Assembly: GCF_009831765.1 (NCBI RefSeq)
Contig: NZ_WSSB01000005.1
Location: forward strand, 62,001-126,000
Direction of reading: 5' to 3'
Length of the DNA stretch: 64,000 nucleotides
Origin: Craterilacuibacter sinensis
GTDB taxonomy: Bacteria > Pseudomonadota > Gammaproteobacteria > Burkholderiales > Chromobacteriaceae
In this document: positions 17,796 to 27,360 of the stretch, in pieces
How the letters are laid out: each line of letters opens with the position of its first letter
How positions within the stretch are numbered: position 1 is the stretch's first letter
Program-made: the position numbers and the translations under genes
Notes under the pieces: model-generated
The model's input: only the letters and a program-made list of their open reading frames with translations
What the model was told of the DNA's origin: nothing
Database searches by the model: none

Positions 17796-18413
17796 TTACG
17801 GTTGGGCCAGAAAGTGGCGGCGATTGGCATCAAACAGCGTGACCACGCGTCCGACTGCGGCGCTGACGGCGCGCGCCGAGATGGTGGCACCACTCATATA
17901 GTCGAAGTCGCCACCGTCCTTGCTCACTTTCCAGCGCGCCTCCATGCCCTTGCCGGTGAACTGTTCGCTCCAGCGGCTTTTGGCGTGGTCGATATAGTCG
18001 CCCAGCCCCGGTGTTTCCTTGTGCGCGATCACGCGCACGCCGCTGACTTTGCCATTTGCCAGAATGCCGACCAGGAGGCGGATCTTGCCGCCGTAACCGT
18101 TGGGTGCCACGCTTTCAAACACCAGACCGACCGGCTTTCCATCCTGGCGCGCGATAAAGGCCGTGGCGTTTTCAGGCAGGCCCAGCGTCTGGCGCTGTGC
18201 CTGATCCAGCGCCACCGGGTCGGCAATCAGGTTGTTGTCAAAGCTGCCCTCGGGCAGGGTTTGTGCCATCAAGCGGGTGCGTGCCGCATCTTCGTTGGCG
18301 CGTACCGTGTCATGGGTCAGCGCATAAGTCAGCGCCAGCACGGCGGTGGTGACCAGGGCAAAGACCAGCAGGGTCAGCGCGCTGCGTCTGGCTTGGCGGG
18401 CGGCGTTAAGCAT
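17796..18413 (-). CDS. rnfG: RnfG, FMN-bearing subunit
   Basis: A 205-residue subunit with one N-terminal membrane anchor (about residues 12-32) and a periplasmic FMN-binding domain. The covalent flavin attachment motif is SGATISARAV near residue 180, with threonine as the attachment site. PGLGDYI is also conserved in the family. The start at 18413 overlaps the end of rnfD by 8 bp; the longer reading to 18449 would lie inside rnfD and was rejected. Confidence 0.93.
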   Translation of the reverse strand: MLNAARQARRSALTLLVFALVTTAVLALTYALTHDTVRANEDAARTRLMAQTLPEGSFDNNLIADPVALDQAQRQTLGLPENATAFIARQDGKPVGLVFESVAPNGYGGKIRLLVGILANGKVSGVRVIAHKETPGLGDYIDHAKSRWSEQFTGKGMEARWKVSKDGGDFDYMSGATISARAVSAAVGRVVTLFDANRRHFLAQP

Positions 18414-19440
18414 GCTGGCCTGCCTTTTTTGTGCGCTTGCGCTTGCCAAAGGCAGGCGGGCGGGTGAGCTGGTCTATCAGCGGTACGGCGATATTCATCA
18501 GCAGCACGGCAAAGGCCGCCGCATCGGGGTAACCGCCAAACACGCGGATCACATAGATCAGCAGGCCGACACCGAAGCCGAAGATCAGCTTGCCACGGGC
18601 GCTGGTCGGGCCGGAGACCGGATCAGTCACAATAAAGAAGGCGGCCAGCAAGGTGGCGCCGGCCACCAGATGAAACAGCGGGTCGACATAATGCGCCGGC
18701 TGCCATAGCCACAAGGGCACGGCCAGCGCCGTGAGCCCCGCGAGCATCGCCAGCGGCGCCTGATAGCTGATCACGCGCTGCTGCAGCAAAAACAGACCGC
18801 CGCCCAGATAGGCCAGCGCCACCCATTCGCTGCCAACGCCGGCAATATGGCCGAACATGGGCGCCTGCTTCAGGCTGGCGATATCGCTGCCGCCCAGCAA
18901 TAGCTGGGTTTTCAGATAGTCAAGCGGCGTCGCCATGGAAATGGCGTCCAGACTCAGCCCGGCGGGCAGCTCGCGGCTGAAAATCCACGCCAGCTGCGCC
19001 GCGCTGTCCAGCGGGCCGTGCGGCATGCCCCAATGCGCCATCTGCGCGGGAAACGACACCATGGCCACGGCAAAGCCGACCATGGCCGGGTTGAACGGGT
19101 TATTGCCCAGTCCGCCATAGAGCTGTTTGCCCACCACAATGGCAAACAGTGTGGCCACCACAATCAGCCACCAGGCACCCAGTGCAGGCATGGACAGCGC
19201 CAATAGCCAGGCGGTGAGCAGAGCGCTGCCATCCTTGAGAAAGGGCGCAACCGGCACGCCGCGCAGGCGCAGCATGGCCGCTTCGGCCAGCAAGGCGGTG
19301 GCGCTGGCTAAGCTCAGCTGCACCAGCAGCGCGATGCCGTAAAACCAGACGCTGACGGCAATGGCCGGCAGCAGGGCCAGCAGCACCTTGAGCATGATGA
19401 CGGACACGGTGCTTGGCCGGGCGATATAGGGAGCGTGCAT
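18406..19440 (-). CDS. rnfD: RnfD, membrane FMN subunit
   Basis: A 344-residue polytopic subunit with about ten membrane helices. The covalent flavin motif is SGPTSARGKLIFG near residue 280. GKQLYGGLGNNPFNPAMVGFA near residue 110 is typical of RnfD/NqrB. The ATG at 19440 lies immediately after the rnfC stop. RnfD passes electrons across the membrane toward RnfG. The gene is full length. Confidence 0.94.
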   Translation of the reverse strand: MHAPYIARPSTVSVIMLKVLLALLPAIAVSVWFYGIALLVQLSLASATALLAEAAMLRLRGVPVAPFLKDGSALLTAWLLALSMPALGAWWLIVVATLFAIVVGKQLYGGLGNNPFNPAMVGFAVAMVSFPAQMAHWGMPHGPLDSAAQLAWIFSRELPAGLSLDAISMATPLDYLKTQLLLGGSDIASLKQAPMFGHIAGVGSEWVALAYLGGGLFLLQQRVISYQAPLAMLAGLTALAVPLWLWQPAHYVDPLFHLVAGATLLAAFFIVTDPVSGPTSARGKLIFGFGVGLLIYVIRVFGGYPDAAAFAVLLMNIAVPLIDQLTRPPAFGKRKRTKKAGQHA

Positions 19441-19441
19441 C

Positions 19442-21433
19442 TTAGTTGTCGCCTTTCTGTGCCGCATCGCGTTCGGCTTTTTTAGCCGCTGCGCGCGCCA
19501 TGGCCGCTTCAATTGCGGCGCGCTTGGCGTCGTCGATGGCGGGTTTAGCTTGGGAAGGCATCGCGGCTGACGCCGCTCCTACCTCTACCCCCTGTTCGGC
19601 TTTGCGTGCCGCCGCGCGCGCCATGGCCGCTTCAATTGCGGCGCGCTTGGCGTCGTCGATGGCAGGTTTGGGTTGTGAAGGGCTGGCCGGCATCGCAACT
19701 GGCGTCGCGCCTGCCTCCGCGCCTGCCGCTGCCCCTTGTGCGGCTTTGCGCGCGGCGGCGCGCGCCATCGCAGCTTCAATCGCCGCACGTTTGGCTTCAT
19801 CGCCCGGCGCAGCCGCTGTGCTGACGGCGGATTCGCGCGCGGCCTTGTTGGCAGCGGCGCGCGTCATCGCCGCTTCAATCGCCGCACGTTTGGCGTCGTC
19901 GCTTAATGGTGTTTTGGCGGGCGCATGACTGTCTTCGGCTTTTTTCTCGGCGGCGCGCGCCATGGCGGCGCGGATGGCGGCCGCCTTGTCCGGGTCGGGT
20001 GCGGCACTGCTGGCCGGTGCGGGTGTGGCGCGTGCGGCCAGACGCTGCGCTTTTTCCGCCTTGTCGCGTTCCAGACGTAACTGGCGGAAGTCGTGGCGCA
20101 TGCGGGCGCGATCGGCGGCTTTTTTGTCGCGCTCGGCCGCCCAGATCTCGTCCTTGGCAAATTTGTAAAAATCCACCAGCGGCAACTGGCTGGGGCAGAC
20201 GTAGCTGCAGGCACCGCACTCGATGCAGTCGAACAGGTCGGCTTCCTGCGCCCGGCCCAGATCTTTGGCCTTGGCAAACCAGTAAAGATCCATCGGTTGC
20301 AATTCGGCCGGGCATACGCTGGCGCATTCGCCGCAGCGTATGCAGGGCAGGGCAGGCGGGCGCGGCGGAAACAGCGCGCGGCTCTTGGCAATCAGGCAGT
20401 TGCTGGCCTTGGATACCCCTGCTTCCAGCGAAGGCAGGTCGAAGCCCATCATCGGCCCGCCCATGATCACGCCTTCGCTATCTGGCTGGATGCCGGCCCA
20501 GGCCAGCAGATGGGCAAACGGTGTACCGATGCGCGCTTCGATATTGCCGGGGCGAGCCAGATCGCCGCTCAGGGTGAGGATGCGGCTGATCACCGGTTCG
20601 CCATCCATCATGGCGCGCTTAAGCGAATACAAGGTGCCGACATTGAAACACTGCACGCCCATATCCGTCGCCCGCACGCCATGCGGCACTTTCTTGCCGG
20701 TGAGGATGCGGATCAGCTGCTTGGCGCCGCCTGACGGATACAGGGTGGGAATGGCGACCACTTCAAAACCGCTGCCGGCGCAGGCCGCGCGCATCGCGGT
20801 GATGGCTTCGGGTTTGTTGTCCTCTATGCCGATCAGCACCGTGCGCGGGCGCATCAATTGCGCGGCGATGCGGATGCCGTCCACGATCTCGCCGGCACGT
20901 TCGCGCATCAGCCTGTCGTCGCAGCTGATAAACGGCTCGCACTCGGCACCGTTGACGATGAGTTGCTCCAGCGTATTGACGCCCAGCTTGAGGCTGGTCG
21001 GGAACACGGCACCGCCCTGGCCCACCACGCCCATATCGCGCAAAAAGGTGCGGATTTCGTCGTCACCGGCATCTTGCCAGTTTGGCAGCGGGCTAGGTGC
21101 GCACCAATTATCCAGCCCGTCGCTGTCGATCACGATGCAGTCCTGCAGCAGGCCCGAGGGGTGAGCCACGGCGTGCGGGCCGATGGCGCTGACCACGCCG
21201 GAAGTCGGCGCATGCACCGCTGCCGAGATGCGGCCGTCGGCGTCGCCTATGCGCTGGCCGGCCAGAACCCGCTCGCCAAGTGCGACGCAGGCCTTGGCCG
21301 GATTGCCCAAGTGCTGGGACAGCGGCACGGCAAAGCGCGCCGGCAGAGGCGGGGTTGCGATCGGCGTGCCATTGGACAGGGCCTTGAATTCGGGCGGATG
21401 GATGCCGCCGTGAAAGCGAAAAAGCGCGCTCAT
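19442..21433 (-). CDS. rnfC: RnfC, NADH-oxidising subunit with repeated C-terminal tail
   Basis: A 663-residue peripheral subunit that takes electrons from NADH. The N-terminal half has the NqrF/RnfC fold with [14 protein letters not shown] and [10 protein letters not shown]. Two 4Fe-4S motifs follow: [12 protein letters not shown] and [12 protein letters not shown]. The last 180 residues are alanine/lysine-rich and contain five copies of a [17 protein letters not shown] unit, predicted helical or coiled coil. The ATG at 21433 overlaps the rnfB stop (ATGA). Variable repeat tails are known in RnfC/RsxC, and the count often differs between strains. Confidence 0.94.
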   Translation of the reverse strand: MSALFRFHGGIHPPEFKALSNGTPIATPPLPARFAVPLSQHLGNPAKACVALGERVLAGQRIGDADGRISAAVHAPTSGVVSAIGPHAVAHPSGLLQDCIVIDSDGLDNWCAPSPLPNWQDAGDDEIRTFLRDMGVVGQGGAVFPTSLKLGVNTLEQLIVNGAECEPFISCDDRLMRERAGEIVDGIRIAAQLMRPRTVLIGIEDNKPEAITAMRAACAGSGFEVVAIPTLYPSGGAKQLIRILTGKKVPHGVRATDMGVQCFNVGTLYSLKRAMMDGEPVISRILTLSGDLARPGNIEARIGTPFAHLLAWAGIQPDSEGVIMGGPMMGFDLPSLEAGVSKASNCLIAKSRALFPPRPPALPCIRCGECASVCPAELQPMDLYWFAKAKDLGRAQEADLFDCIECGACSYVCPSQLPLVDFYKFAKDEIWAAERDKKAADRARMRHDFRQLRLERDKAEKAQRLAARATPAPASSAAPDPDKAAAIRAAMARAAEKKAEDSHAPAKTPLSDDAKRAAIEAAMTRAAANKAARESAVSTAAAPGDEAKRAAIEAAMARAAARKAAQGAAAGAEAGATPVAMPASPSQPKPAIDDAKRAAIEAAMARAAARKAEQGVEVGAASAAMPSQAKPAIDDAKRAAIEAAMARAAAKKAERDAAQKGDN
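19488..19999 (-). repeat. five coding repeats in the RnfC tail
   Basis: Five roughly 60-bp units encode variants of [14 protein letters not shown]. They lie near 19488-19550, 19608-19669, 19750-19806, 19852-19907 and 19950-19999. The two units nearest the 3' end of the gene are almost identical in DNA, so they look like a recent duplication; the outermost unit ([10 protein letters not shown]) is the most diverged. Confidence 0.8.
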
Positions 21434-21993
21434 GCCTTCACCGCCTTGATCGGGATCACCGGATACGACCATTTCCAGTTGGCCACCGTGGTACCGACGG
21501 GCACCATCTGTATGCAATCGACCGGGCAGGGCGGCAGGCACAGCTCGCAGCCGGTACATTCGCTGGCAATGATGGTGTGCATCTGCTTGGCCGCGCCGAC
21601 GATGGCATCCACCGGGCAGGCCTGTATGCACAGGGTGCAACCGATGCAGGTAGTCTCGTCTATCAGTGCCACCGATTTGGGTTTGACTTCAATCGCCCCC
21701 TCGTCAAACGGCTTGAAATCCACGCCCAAGAGTTCGGCCAGCTTGCGGATACCGTCTTCGCCGCCGGGCGGGCACTGGTTGATATCGGCCTCGCCGCCGG
21801 CAATCGCTTCGGCGTAAGGGCGACAGCCGGGAAAGCTGCACTGGCCGCATTGCGTCTGCGGCAGGATGGCGTCGATCTTGTCGACCAGTGGGTCGGCCTC
21901 GACGCGAAAACGCACCGAGGCAAAACCGAGAATTGCACCGAGCAAGATGGCAAGAGCCGCCATGATGGCCAGCGCAGTCAGAAAACCGCTCAT
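21430..21993 (-). CDS. rnfB: RnfB, ferredoxin-like subunit
   Basis: A 187-residue subunit with an N-terminal membrane anchor (residues 4-26). [18 protein letters not shown] cluster-binding domain follows, then two classic 4Fe-4S motifs ([12 protein letters not shown] and [12 protein letters not shown]). It carries electrons between RnfC and the membrane subunits, or to an external ferredoxin. It is located between rnfA and rnfC, overlapping the rnfC start by 4 bp. Confidence 0.95.
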   Translation of the reverse strand: MSGFLTALAIMAALAILLGAILGFASVRFRVEADPLVDKIDAILPQTQCGQCSFPGCRPYAEAIAGGEADINQCPPGGEDGIRKLAELLGVDFKPFDEGAIEVKPKSVALIDETTCIGCTLCIQACPVDAIVGAAKQMHTIIASECTGCELCLPPCPVDCIQMVPVGTTVANWKWSYPVIPIKAVKA

Positions 21994-22004
21994 GCTTTAC
22001 TTTC

Positions 22005-22586
22005 TTATTTGACCAGGCCGGAAAAGCCCATAAAAGCCAGGCTCATCAGCCCCGCCGAGACAAAGGCAATGGCCGAACCCTTGAACGGCGCCGGCACATC
22101 CGCGCCTTCCAGCCGTTCGCGCATGGCGCCGAACAGGATCAGGATCAGGGAAAAACCGACTGCGCTGCCAAAGCCGAAAACCAGCGACTCGGCAAAACTG
22201 TGCCTCTCCTGCGCATTCAGTAGCGGCACGCCCAGTACCGCGCAGTTGGTGGTAATCAGCGGCAGATAGATGCCCAGCACCTGATACAGCATGGGGCTGG
22301 TCTTGTGGATCACCATCTCGGTGAACTGCACGATGGCGGCGATGACCACGATAAAGGACAGGGTGCGCAGATACTCCAGCCCCAGCCCTATCAGCAACTC
22401 GTTGATCAGATGGCTGGTGCCGGATGCCAGCGTCAGCACAAAAGCTGTGGCTGCACCCATGCCGATGGCGGCGTCCAGCTTTTTGGAAACGCCCATAAAC
22501 GGGCACAGGCCCAGCACGCGCACCAGCACCACATTGTTCACCAATACGGTGGCGACGAGGATGAGCAGGTAGTGTCCGAAGTCCAT
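22005..22586 (-). CDS. rnfA: RnfA, ion-translocating complex subunit
   Basis: A 193-residue membrane protein with six predicted helices. It shows the RnfA/RsxA blocks [19 protein letters not shown] and [13 protein letters not shown], which contain the cysteines involved in the membrane iron-sulfur site of Rnf/Nqr complexes. The ATG at 22586 gives exactly the usual family length; the in-frame reading to 22637 would add 17 atypical residues. It is the first gene of the rnfABCDGE-nth operon, so the operon promoter must lie in 22587-22846. Confidence 0.95.
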   Translation of the reverse strand: MDFGHYLLILVATVLVNNVVLVRVLGLCPFMGVSKKLDAAIGMGAATAFVLTLASGTSHLINELLIGLGLEYLRTLSFIVVIAAIVQFTEMVIHKTSPMLYQVLGIYLPLITTNCAVLGVPLLNAQERHSFAESLVFGFGSAVGFSLILILFGAMRERLEGADVPAPFKGSAIAFVSAGLMSLAFMGFSGLVK

Positions 22587-22766
22587 GACAAAGGCTCGCG
22601 TTCGGGCAAAGGACGAAATTATCCTGTTTTCGAGCAAGTGCTACAAGTTTTGTGCGGCAGGGCGTGCCGACTGCCTGGCGTGTGCCGTGGCATGGCTAAC
22701 TTTTATGCATAAAACAACACTTAAATGGTGCATATATGGCATTGGTGTTTGGCCCTTGTTAATATC

Positions 22767-22785
22767 AATTTAATAAAATCATTAT
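22767..22785. promoter_or_regulatory. possible Fur-like box upstream of the TonB receptor
   Basis: The 260-bp gap between rnfA and the receptor gene is AT-rich near 22760-22800. A 19-bp window here ends in AAAATCATTATT, which resembles one half of the Fur consensus (about 12 of 19 matches by eye). The other half-site is poor, so this is only a candidate. No other feature is visible in the gap. Confidence 0.25.
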
Positions 22786-22846
22786 TTTTTATAGAGATTT
22801 TTGTTTTGATGATGGGGCTTGTGGTCATGCAATAGAGAGGGCTGGC

Positions 22847-24826
22847 ATGAAACGGATATTGAAAGTGGGTGTGACGGCAGTATGCTTGGCCTTGCAAGGC
22901 ATGGCCGCACAGGCGGCCGATGCAGATCTGCTTACCGGTTCGCTCGATGACTTGCTGGCCACCGAAGTGGTGGGCGCCTCCAAGAGCCGGCAGCCGATCG
23001 CCGAGGCACCGGCTAACGTGACGGTGATCACCACCGACGAGATTCGCCGCTATGGCTACCGCACGCTGACCGACGCGCTGGTGCGCGTCGCCGGTGTGGT
23101 GGCCGCTCACACACCGCACGGTTCGGCGCTGGCGGTGCGCGGTAGCAGTGCCAATCAGTCTACAGACTGGGGGGCTCGCATCCTGCTGATGATCGACGGT
23201 CATCGCGTCAACGACGGCATATATGACCAGGCGCTGTTCGGTTACGACAGTCTGGTCGATATCGAGGCGGTCGAACGCATCGAGTTTATCAAGGGGCCGG
23301 GCTCGACGCTGTATGGCGGCAACGCGCTCTATGGCGTGGTCAACGTGATCACCCGCCGTGGACGCGCGGCCGAGGGGGCGGTGCTGTGGTCGCAGGCGAC
23401 GCCGGGCGCAACAGCGTTTGGCACCACGCTAGGCGGGGTCAGCGAGCGCGGGACCGAATGGCGGCTGTCGGCCGCGCGGCGCGCCAATCCTACTTTTACC
23501 AGCACGGTTGGCGGCCAGCAGCTGGCCGACCTGGGCACCTATAGCGAATCCGTTGACTATGCCGAGCGCAGCGAGCAGGCATCGTTGACAGTCGACGCCG
23601 GGCAGTATCGTCTGGTGGCGCTGGCCTCGCGCTGGCGCCCTGATGCTAGCGGGCAGCGGCATAACGATGTCGACGGCGAATATTATCCGTTTCATGCCGA
23701 TGGCGAGAACAGCCAGTACCTGTTGGGCGGCTCCGGGCGTTGGGCGTTGGGGAGCACTACAGAACTGGTCGCGCAGTTCAGTGTGGGTCAGAGCGAGCGC
23801 ACATTTGTAGAAGCGTGGGAGGAGGTCGGGCATGTGCCGTGGCAGGTGCGCTGGCGTGCGGCGTCGCGTTGGAGCGGGACCGAGCTGCGGCTGACGACCG
23901 AGGCATTCGCGCGTCAGCGTCTGAGTCTTGGGGTCGAGTGGCGGCGCGATTTTTGGCGTGATTATGCTGATCAGTATCTTGTCGAAGGAATGGCGCAGCC
24001 CCCCTGGAGTGCACGCTCGGCGCGCGACAGCGTCGGCGTCTACCTGCAGGACGAGATCGCGCTGGCCGAGCGCTGGGCACTGACGCTGGGCGGGCGACTG
24101 GACAAGGTAAGCGATTACGCCAGCGAGTTTTCGCCGCGGCTGGCGCTGATATGGGCACCGACTGCGGCGACCACGGTCAAGCTGATCCACGCCGAGGCGT
24201 TCCGTCCGCCCAACGCCTTCGAGTACGAGCCGACCCTGAGCGAGGGCGGGCTACCCATGCCGCAGCAACGTCCCGAGCTTGAGCGGGTGAAGAGTGACGA
24301 ACTCTTGCTCGAGTACCGACAGGGTGGCTTCACCGGCAGTGCTTCGCTGTTTGTCAACCGCAATCAGGGGATGATCACTTATCTGGGGGGGATAGAGACG
24401 CTTAACCAGACGCAGGTGAAGACGCATGGCATCGAATTGTCGGCCAGTGCGCGCGATGTTTCCGGCTTCGGCGGCTATGCCAACCTCGCTTGGCAGAAGA
24501 GCCGCGACGCGGCGGGCGAGCAGCCCGTCGGTACGCCCGTGTGGGTGGCCAGCGCCGGCGTCGACGTCGCGACGGCAGACGGGCGCTATCAGGGCGCGCT
24601 GGAGTGGCAGGCGGTGGCCAAGCGTCAACTGGTCGACACGCAAGAATGGGCGCGCGCTTATGGTGTTGCCAACCTGCGCCTTGCCGCACGGCCGTGGCAC
24701 AAGGGGCTAGAGCTGAGCCTGCAGGTAGTGAACCTGACCGACCACCGCTACCTGCAGCCATCGCAGGCAACTCAGGCTTATGCCCGCGGTCGCACTGTCT
24801 GGCTGGGGGGGCGCTACACGCTATGA
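22847..24826 (+). CDS. TonB-dependent outer-membrane receptor
   Basis: A 659-residue receptor with a signal peptide (residues 1-23, cleavage after AAQA). A plug domain follows at about 45-150 (ANVTVITTDEIRRYG, VRGSSANQSTDWGARILLMIDG, IEFIKGPGSTLYGGNALYGVVNVIT). The remainder is a beta-barrel ending in VWLGGRYTL. The plug resembles colicin-I/vitamin-B12 receptor types; the ligand is not predictable. Its stop overlaps the start of a YfiR-like gene (ATGA), followed by a diguanylate cyclase. The receptor may therefore feed a signal into c-di-GMP control rather than, or as well as, import a nutrient. Confidence 0.9.
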   Translation: MKRILKVGVTAVCLALQGMAAQAADADLLTGSLDDLLATEVVGASKSRQPIAEAPANVTVITTDEIRRYGYRTLTDALVRVAGVVAAHTPHGSALAVRGSSANQSTDWGARILLMIDGHRVNDGIYDQALFGYDSLVDIEAVERIEFIKGPGSTLYGGNALYGVVNVITRRGRAAEGAVLWSQATPGATAFGTTLGGVSERGTEWRLSAARRANPTFTSTVGGQQLADLGTYSESVDYAERSEQASLTVDAGQYRLVALASRWRPDASGQRHNDVDGEYYPFHADGENSQYLLGGSGRWALGSTTELVAQFSVGQSERTFVEAWEEVGHVPWQVRWRAASRWSGTELRLTTEAFARQRLSLGVEWRRDFWRDYADQYLVEGMAQPPWSARSARDSVGVYLQDEIALAERWALTLGGRLDKVSDYASEFSPRLALIWAPTAATTVKLIHAEAFRPPNAFEYEPTLSEGGLPMPQQRPELERVKSDELLLEYRQGGFTGSASLFVNRNQGMITYLGGIETLNQTQVKTHGIELSASARDVSGFGGYANLAWQKSRDAAGEQPVGTPVWVASAGVDVATADGRYQGALEWQAVAKRQLVDTQEWARAYGVANLRLAARPWHKGLELSLQVVNLTDHRYLQPSQATQAYARGRTVWLGGRYTL

Positions 24827-25311
24827 GGCGGATCTGTCTGGGCTTGTTGGCTTCGCTCGCGCTGGCTGGTTCTGTCTGGGCCGGGGAGGCTGCGTACAAG
24901 GCGGTGTTTGTTTACAAGCTGCTCGACTTTGTGCAATGGCCCGATGCGACGACAAGCGGGCGCCGCCTGTGTGTGGCGGTCTCCGACACCGACTGGCCGG
25001 CATTTCGTGCGCTTGAGGGCCAAGACGGGCTCAAGGTCGAGCGTCTGCTTCGCGATGCTTCGCTGGCCAACTGTTCGGTCGTCTATCTCGGTGAAATGCC
25101 GACTGCCGAATTGTCCGGCTGGGCGCGCCGTATCGAGCGTGAGCCGGTGCTGTCGGTATGCGAGAACTGGCGCTGCGCACGCGATGGCGTGATGCTGGGG
25201 CTGGGGCTGGAAAACAGCCGGCTGTATTTCGAATTCAATTCGCAGGTAATGAGCCGTTCGGGATTGAAGCTCAGCTCACGCCTGTTGCGCCTTGCGCGTA
25301 CCGTCTATTGA
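24823..25311 (+). CDS. YfiR-like periplasmic protein (DUF4154)
   Basis: A 162-residue exported protein with a signal peptide (about residues 1-21, ending VWAGEA). The DUF4154 hallmark YKAVFVYKLLDFVQWP follows near residue 25, with paired cysteines in CSVVYLG and VCENWRCARDG that could form disulfides. ENSRLYFEFN near the end is also typical. In Pseudomonas, YfiR represses the diguanylate cyclase YfiN from the periplasm. Here the gene sits directly before a membrane diguanylate cyclase, so the same job is likely. It is translationally coupled to the receptor gene. Confidence 0.88.
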   Translation: MRRICLGLLASLALAGSVWAGEAAYKAVFVYKLLDFVQWPDATTSGRRLCVAVSDTDWPAFRALEGQDGLKVERLLRDASLANCSVVYLGEMPTAELSGWARRIEREPVLSVCENWRCARDGVMLGLGLENSRLYFEFNSQVMSRSGLKLSSRLLRLARTVY

Positions 25312-25318
25312 GGTAGGC

Positions 25319-27289
25319 ATGCGCTTAGACTATCGAACCTTGCCGGTAAGACTGAAGCTGCAGCTGATCGGGCTGAGCACGCTGGCCGTCTGTATCTTGC
25401 TGTCTACCTTGCTGCTGATCGCCAATGATTACCGCACATCGCTGACCTTCATGCAGCAGGGCTTGCAGACCCAGGCACGCATCATCGCCGACAACAGCGC
25501 GGCTGCGCTGCGCTTTGATGATGCACGGGCGGCTGAAGAAACGCTGGCGGCGCTGCGTGTCTCGCCGATGATACACAGTGCCGAAATACTGGGGCCGGAT
25601 GGCGAGCTGTTTGCCGCCTATCCGGATCAGGTGGCGGTGGCTGCCGGACGCGAGCATCTGCTGGGCAACCGCACGCTGCAACTGCGTGAAAAAATCATGC
25701 AGCGCGATCAGGTGCTGGGCGAACTGGTGATCCACTATCATCTGACCCGTTTTTATCAGGATATGCTCGGCAAGGCCGGGGCCGGTGTGCTGCTGGCCTT
25801 GCTGGCGATGGCGGCTGCCTTCCTGATTATGCGGCGGCTACTGGTGGATGTTGCCGATCCTATTACGCAACTGTCTGCCCTGATGGAAAAAGTGGCGGCA
25901 GATCAGGACTACAGCCTGCGCAGCAATCTGCAGCGCACGGACGAGCTGGGAGAGTTGGCGCGGGGGCTGGATACCATGCTCTCGCATATCGAGCGCTACC
26001 GGACCGACGAGTTGCATCGCGCCGAGGCCAAATTGTCCGAGAGTGAAAACCGCTACAACACGCTGGTCGAAAGCGTGCCGGTGGGGGTGGTGCAACTGGA
26101 GCGGGATGGCAGCCTGGCTTTTGCCAACCGCATGTTCTGGCACATCGCCGGGCAGCCGCCCGGCTTGTATGCGGGCGAGTCTGTGCTTGCATTCGTTCAC
26201 CCCGATGACAGAGCCGCTTTGTTTGTGCTGTTCCGGTCGGTCATGAGTGGGCAGCCGGTGGCCGAGCTGGCGTTCCGCCTGCAAAGCGCGGGCGGGACAA
26301 GATGGGTCGCGCTGGAATTCAATGCCTTGCGCGGCCTTGATGGCCGCGTGCAAGGCGCGGTCGGAACCTTGCTGGATGTGACCGAGCGCAGGTACAACGA
26401 GGCGCAGTTGCGCCTGGCTGCCAGCGTGTTCGAGGCTTCGCACGAGGCGATCATGATTACCGATGCTGACGGGCGGATCGTATCGACCAACCGCGCGTTC
26501 ACCCGCATCAACGAATATGCCGCAGACGAGGTGATCGGCCTGAAGCCGGCCGTGCTCAGTGCCGGCTCCACTCTGTCCGAGGTTTACCGCGATATGTGGC
26601 AGCAACTGGCGCATGAGGGGGCGTGGAGCGGAGAACTGCTCAACCGGCGCAAGAGCGGCGCGACCTATACGGCCTGGGTGTCGATTGCTGCGGTGTGCGA
26701 CGGGAACGGGCAGACCTCGAACTATATCGGCATCTCACGCGACATCACCGGCATCAAGGAAGAAAACGACCGTATCGCTTATCTCGCGCATTACGATGGC
26801 CTCACCGGCCTGCCCAACCGCACCCTGTTCTATGACCGGGCGCGAGTCGAACTCGCGCGTGCTCAGCGCGATGGTTTGGGTTTTGCCGTGCTGTTTATCG
26901 ATCTGGATCGCTTTAAGTGGGTGAATGATACGCTGGGGCACGCCGTCGGCGATGCCTTGCTGCGAGAAGTTGCCCGCAGGCTGGAAGCGGGGGTGCGCGC
27001 CAGCGATACGGTATCGCGTTTTGGCGGTGACGAATTTGTGTTGCTGCTCTCTGCCGTGCCCGCAGAAGAAGCCGCTGCAATAGCGGCCAAACTCCTGGCG
27101 GAAGTGGGCGGGGAAGCCATATGCGGCGGACACACCTTATATATCACGCCGAGTATTGGCCTGTCTTTGTGGTCACCACAGACGCAGGATCTGGAGAGCC
27201 TGATCCGCGAGGCGGACGAGGCGATGTATCTGGCCAAACGCGGCGGACGCAACAAGGTCTGTATCTATGAACATGGCGTGCCGGCTTAA
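25319..27289 (+). CDS. YfiN-like membrane diguanylate cyclase with PAS domains
   Basis: A 656-residue protein. The first membrane helix (about 15-38) precedes a periplasmic CHASE8-type sensor with ARIIADNSAAALRFDD. A second helix (about 150-170), a HAMP linker and two PAS domains (VESVPVGVVQLERDG and FEASHEAIMITDADG) follow. A GGDEF domain near residue 570 is intact (RFGGDEF) with an RASD inhibitory site five residues before it, so activity and product inhibition are expected. The start at 25319 has GAGG upstream, 8 bp after the YfiR-like gene. The PAS domains distinguish it from canonical YfiN. Confidence 0.9.
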   Translation: MRLDYRTLPVRLKLQLIGLSTLAVCILLSTLLLIANDYRTSLTFMQQGLQTQARIIADNSAAALRFDDARAAEETLAALRVSPMIHSAEILGPDGELFAAYPDQVAVAAGREHLLGNRTLQLREKIMQRDQVLGELVIHYHLTRFYQDMLGKAGAGVLLALLAMAAAFLIMRRLLVDVADPITQLSALMEKVAADQDYSLRSNLQRTDELGELARGLDTMLSHIERYRTDELHRAEAKLSESENRYNTLVESVPVGVVQLERDGSLAFANRMFWHIAGQPPGLYAGESVLAFVHPDDRAALFVLFRSVMSGQPVAELAFRLQSAGGTRWVALEFNALRGLDGRVQGAVGTLLDVTERRYNEAQLRLAASVFEASHEAIMITDADGRIVSTNRAFTRINEYAADEVIGLKPAVLSAGSTLSEVYRDMWQQLAHEGAWSGELLNRRKSGATYTAWVSIAAVCDGNGQTSNYIGISRDITGIKEENDRIAYLAHYDGLTGLPNRTLFYDRARVELARAQRDGLGFAVLFIDLDRFKWVNDTLGHAVGDALLREVARRLEAGVRASDTVSRFGGDEFVLLLSAVPAEEAAAIAAKLLAEVGGEAICGGHTLYITPSIGLSLWSPQTQDLESLIREADEAMYLAKRGGRNKVCIYEHGVPA

Positions 27290-27310
27290 GCTTGGAGCCG
27301 GCACGCCATG
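27272..27310. terminator. long perfect hairpin at the end of the cyclase gene
   Basis: CATGGCGTGCCGGC (27272-27285) pairs perfectly with 27297-27310 around an 11-nt loop that contains the stop codon. There is no T run on either side, so it may be an mRNA-stabilising stem or a weak bidirectional terminator between the cyclase and the convergent chemoreceptor gene. Confidence 0.5.
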
Positions 27311-27360
27311 GCAGGGCAAAGGCGACCGCGGGGTGTGCGTTGCCGCCGGCAGGATACGCG

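Noticed and set aside
19488-19999. Regular DNA repeats that might suggest a CRISPR array
   Set aside because: The repeats are in frame inside rnfC, vary in spacing and encode a peptide repeat; there are no unique spacers or cas genes.
21434-21640. N-terminal extension of rnfC by 69 codons
   Set aside because: It lies antiparallel in phase within rnfB coding sequence; RnfC homologues begin at the ATG overlapping the rnfB stop.
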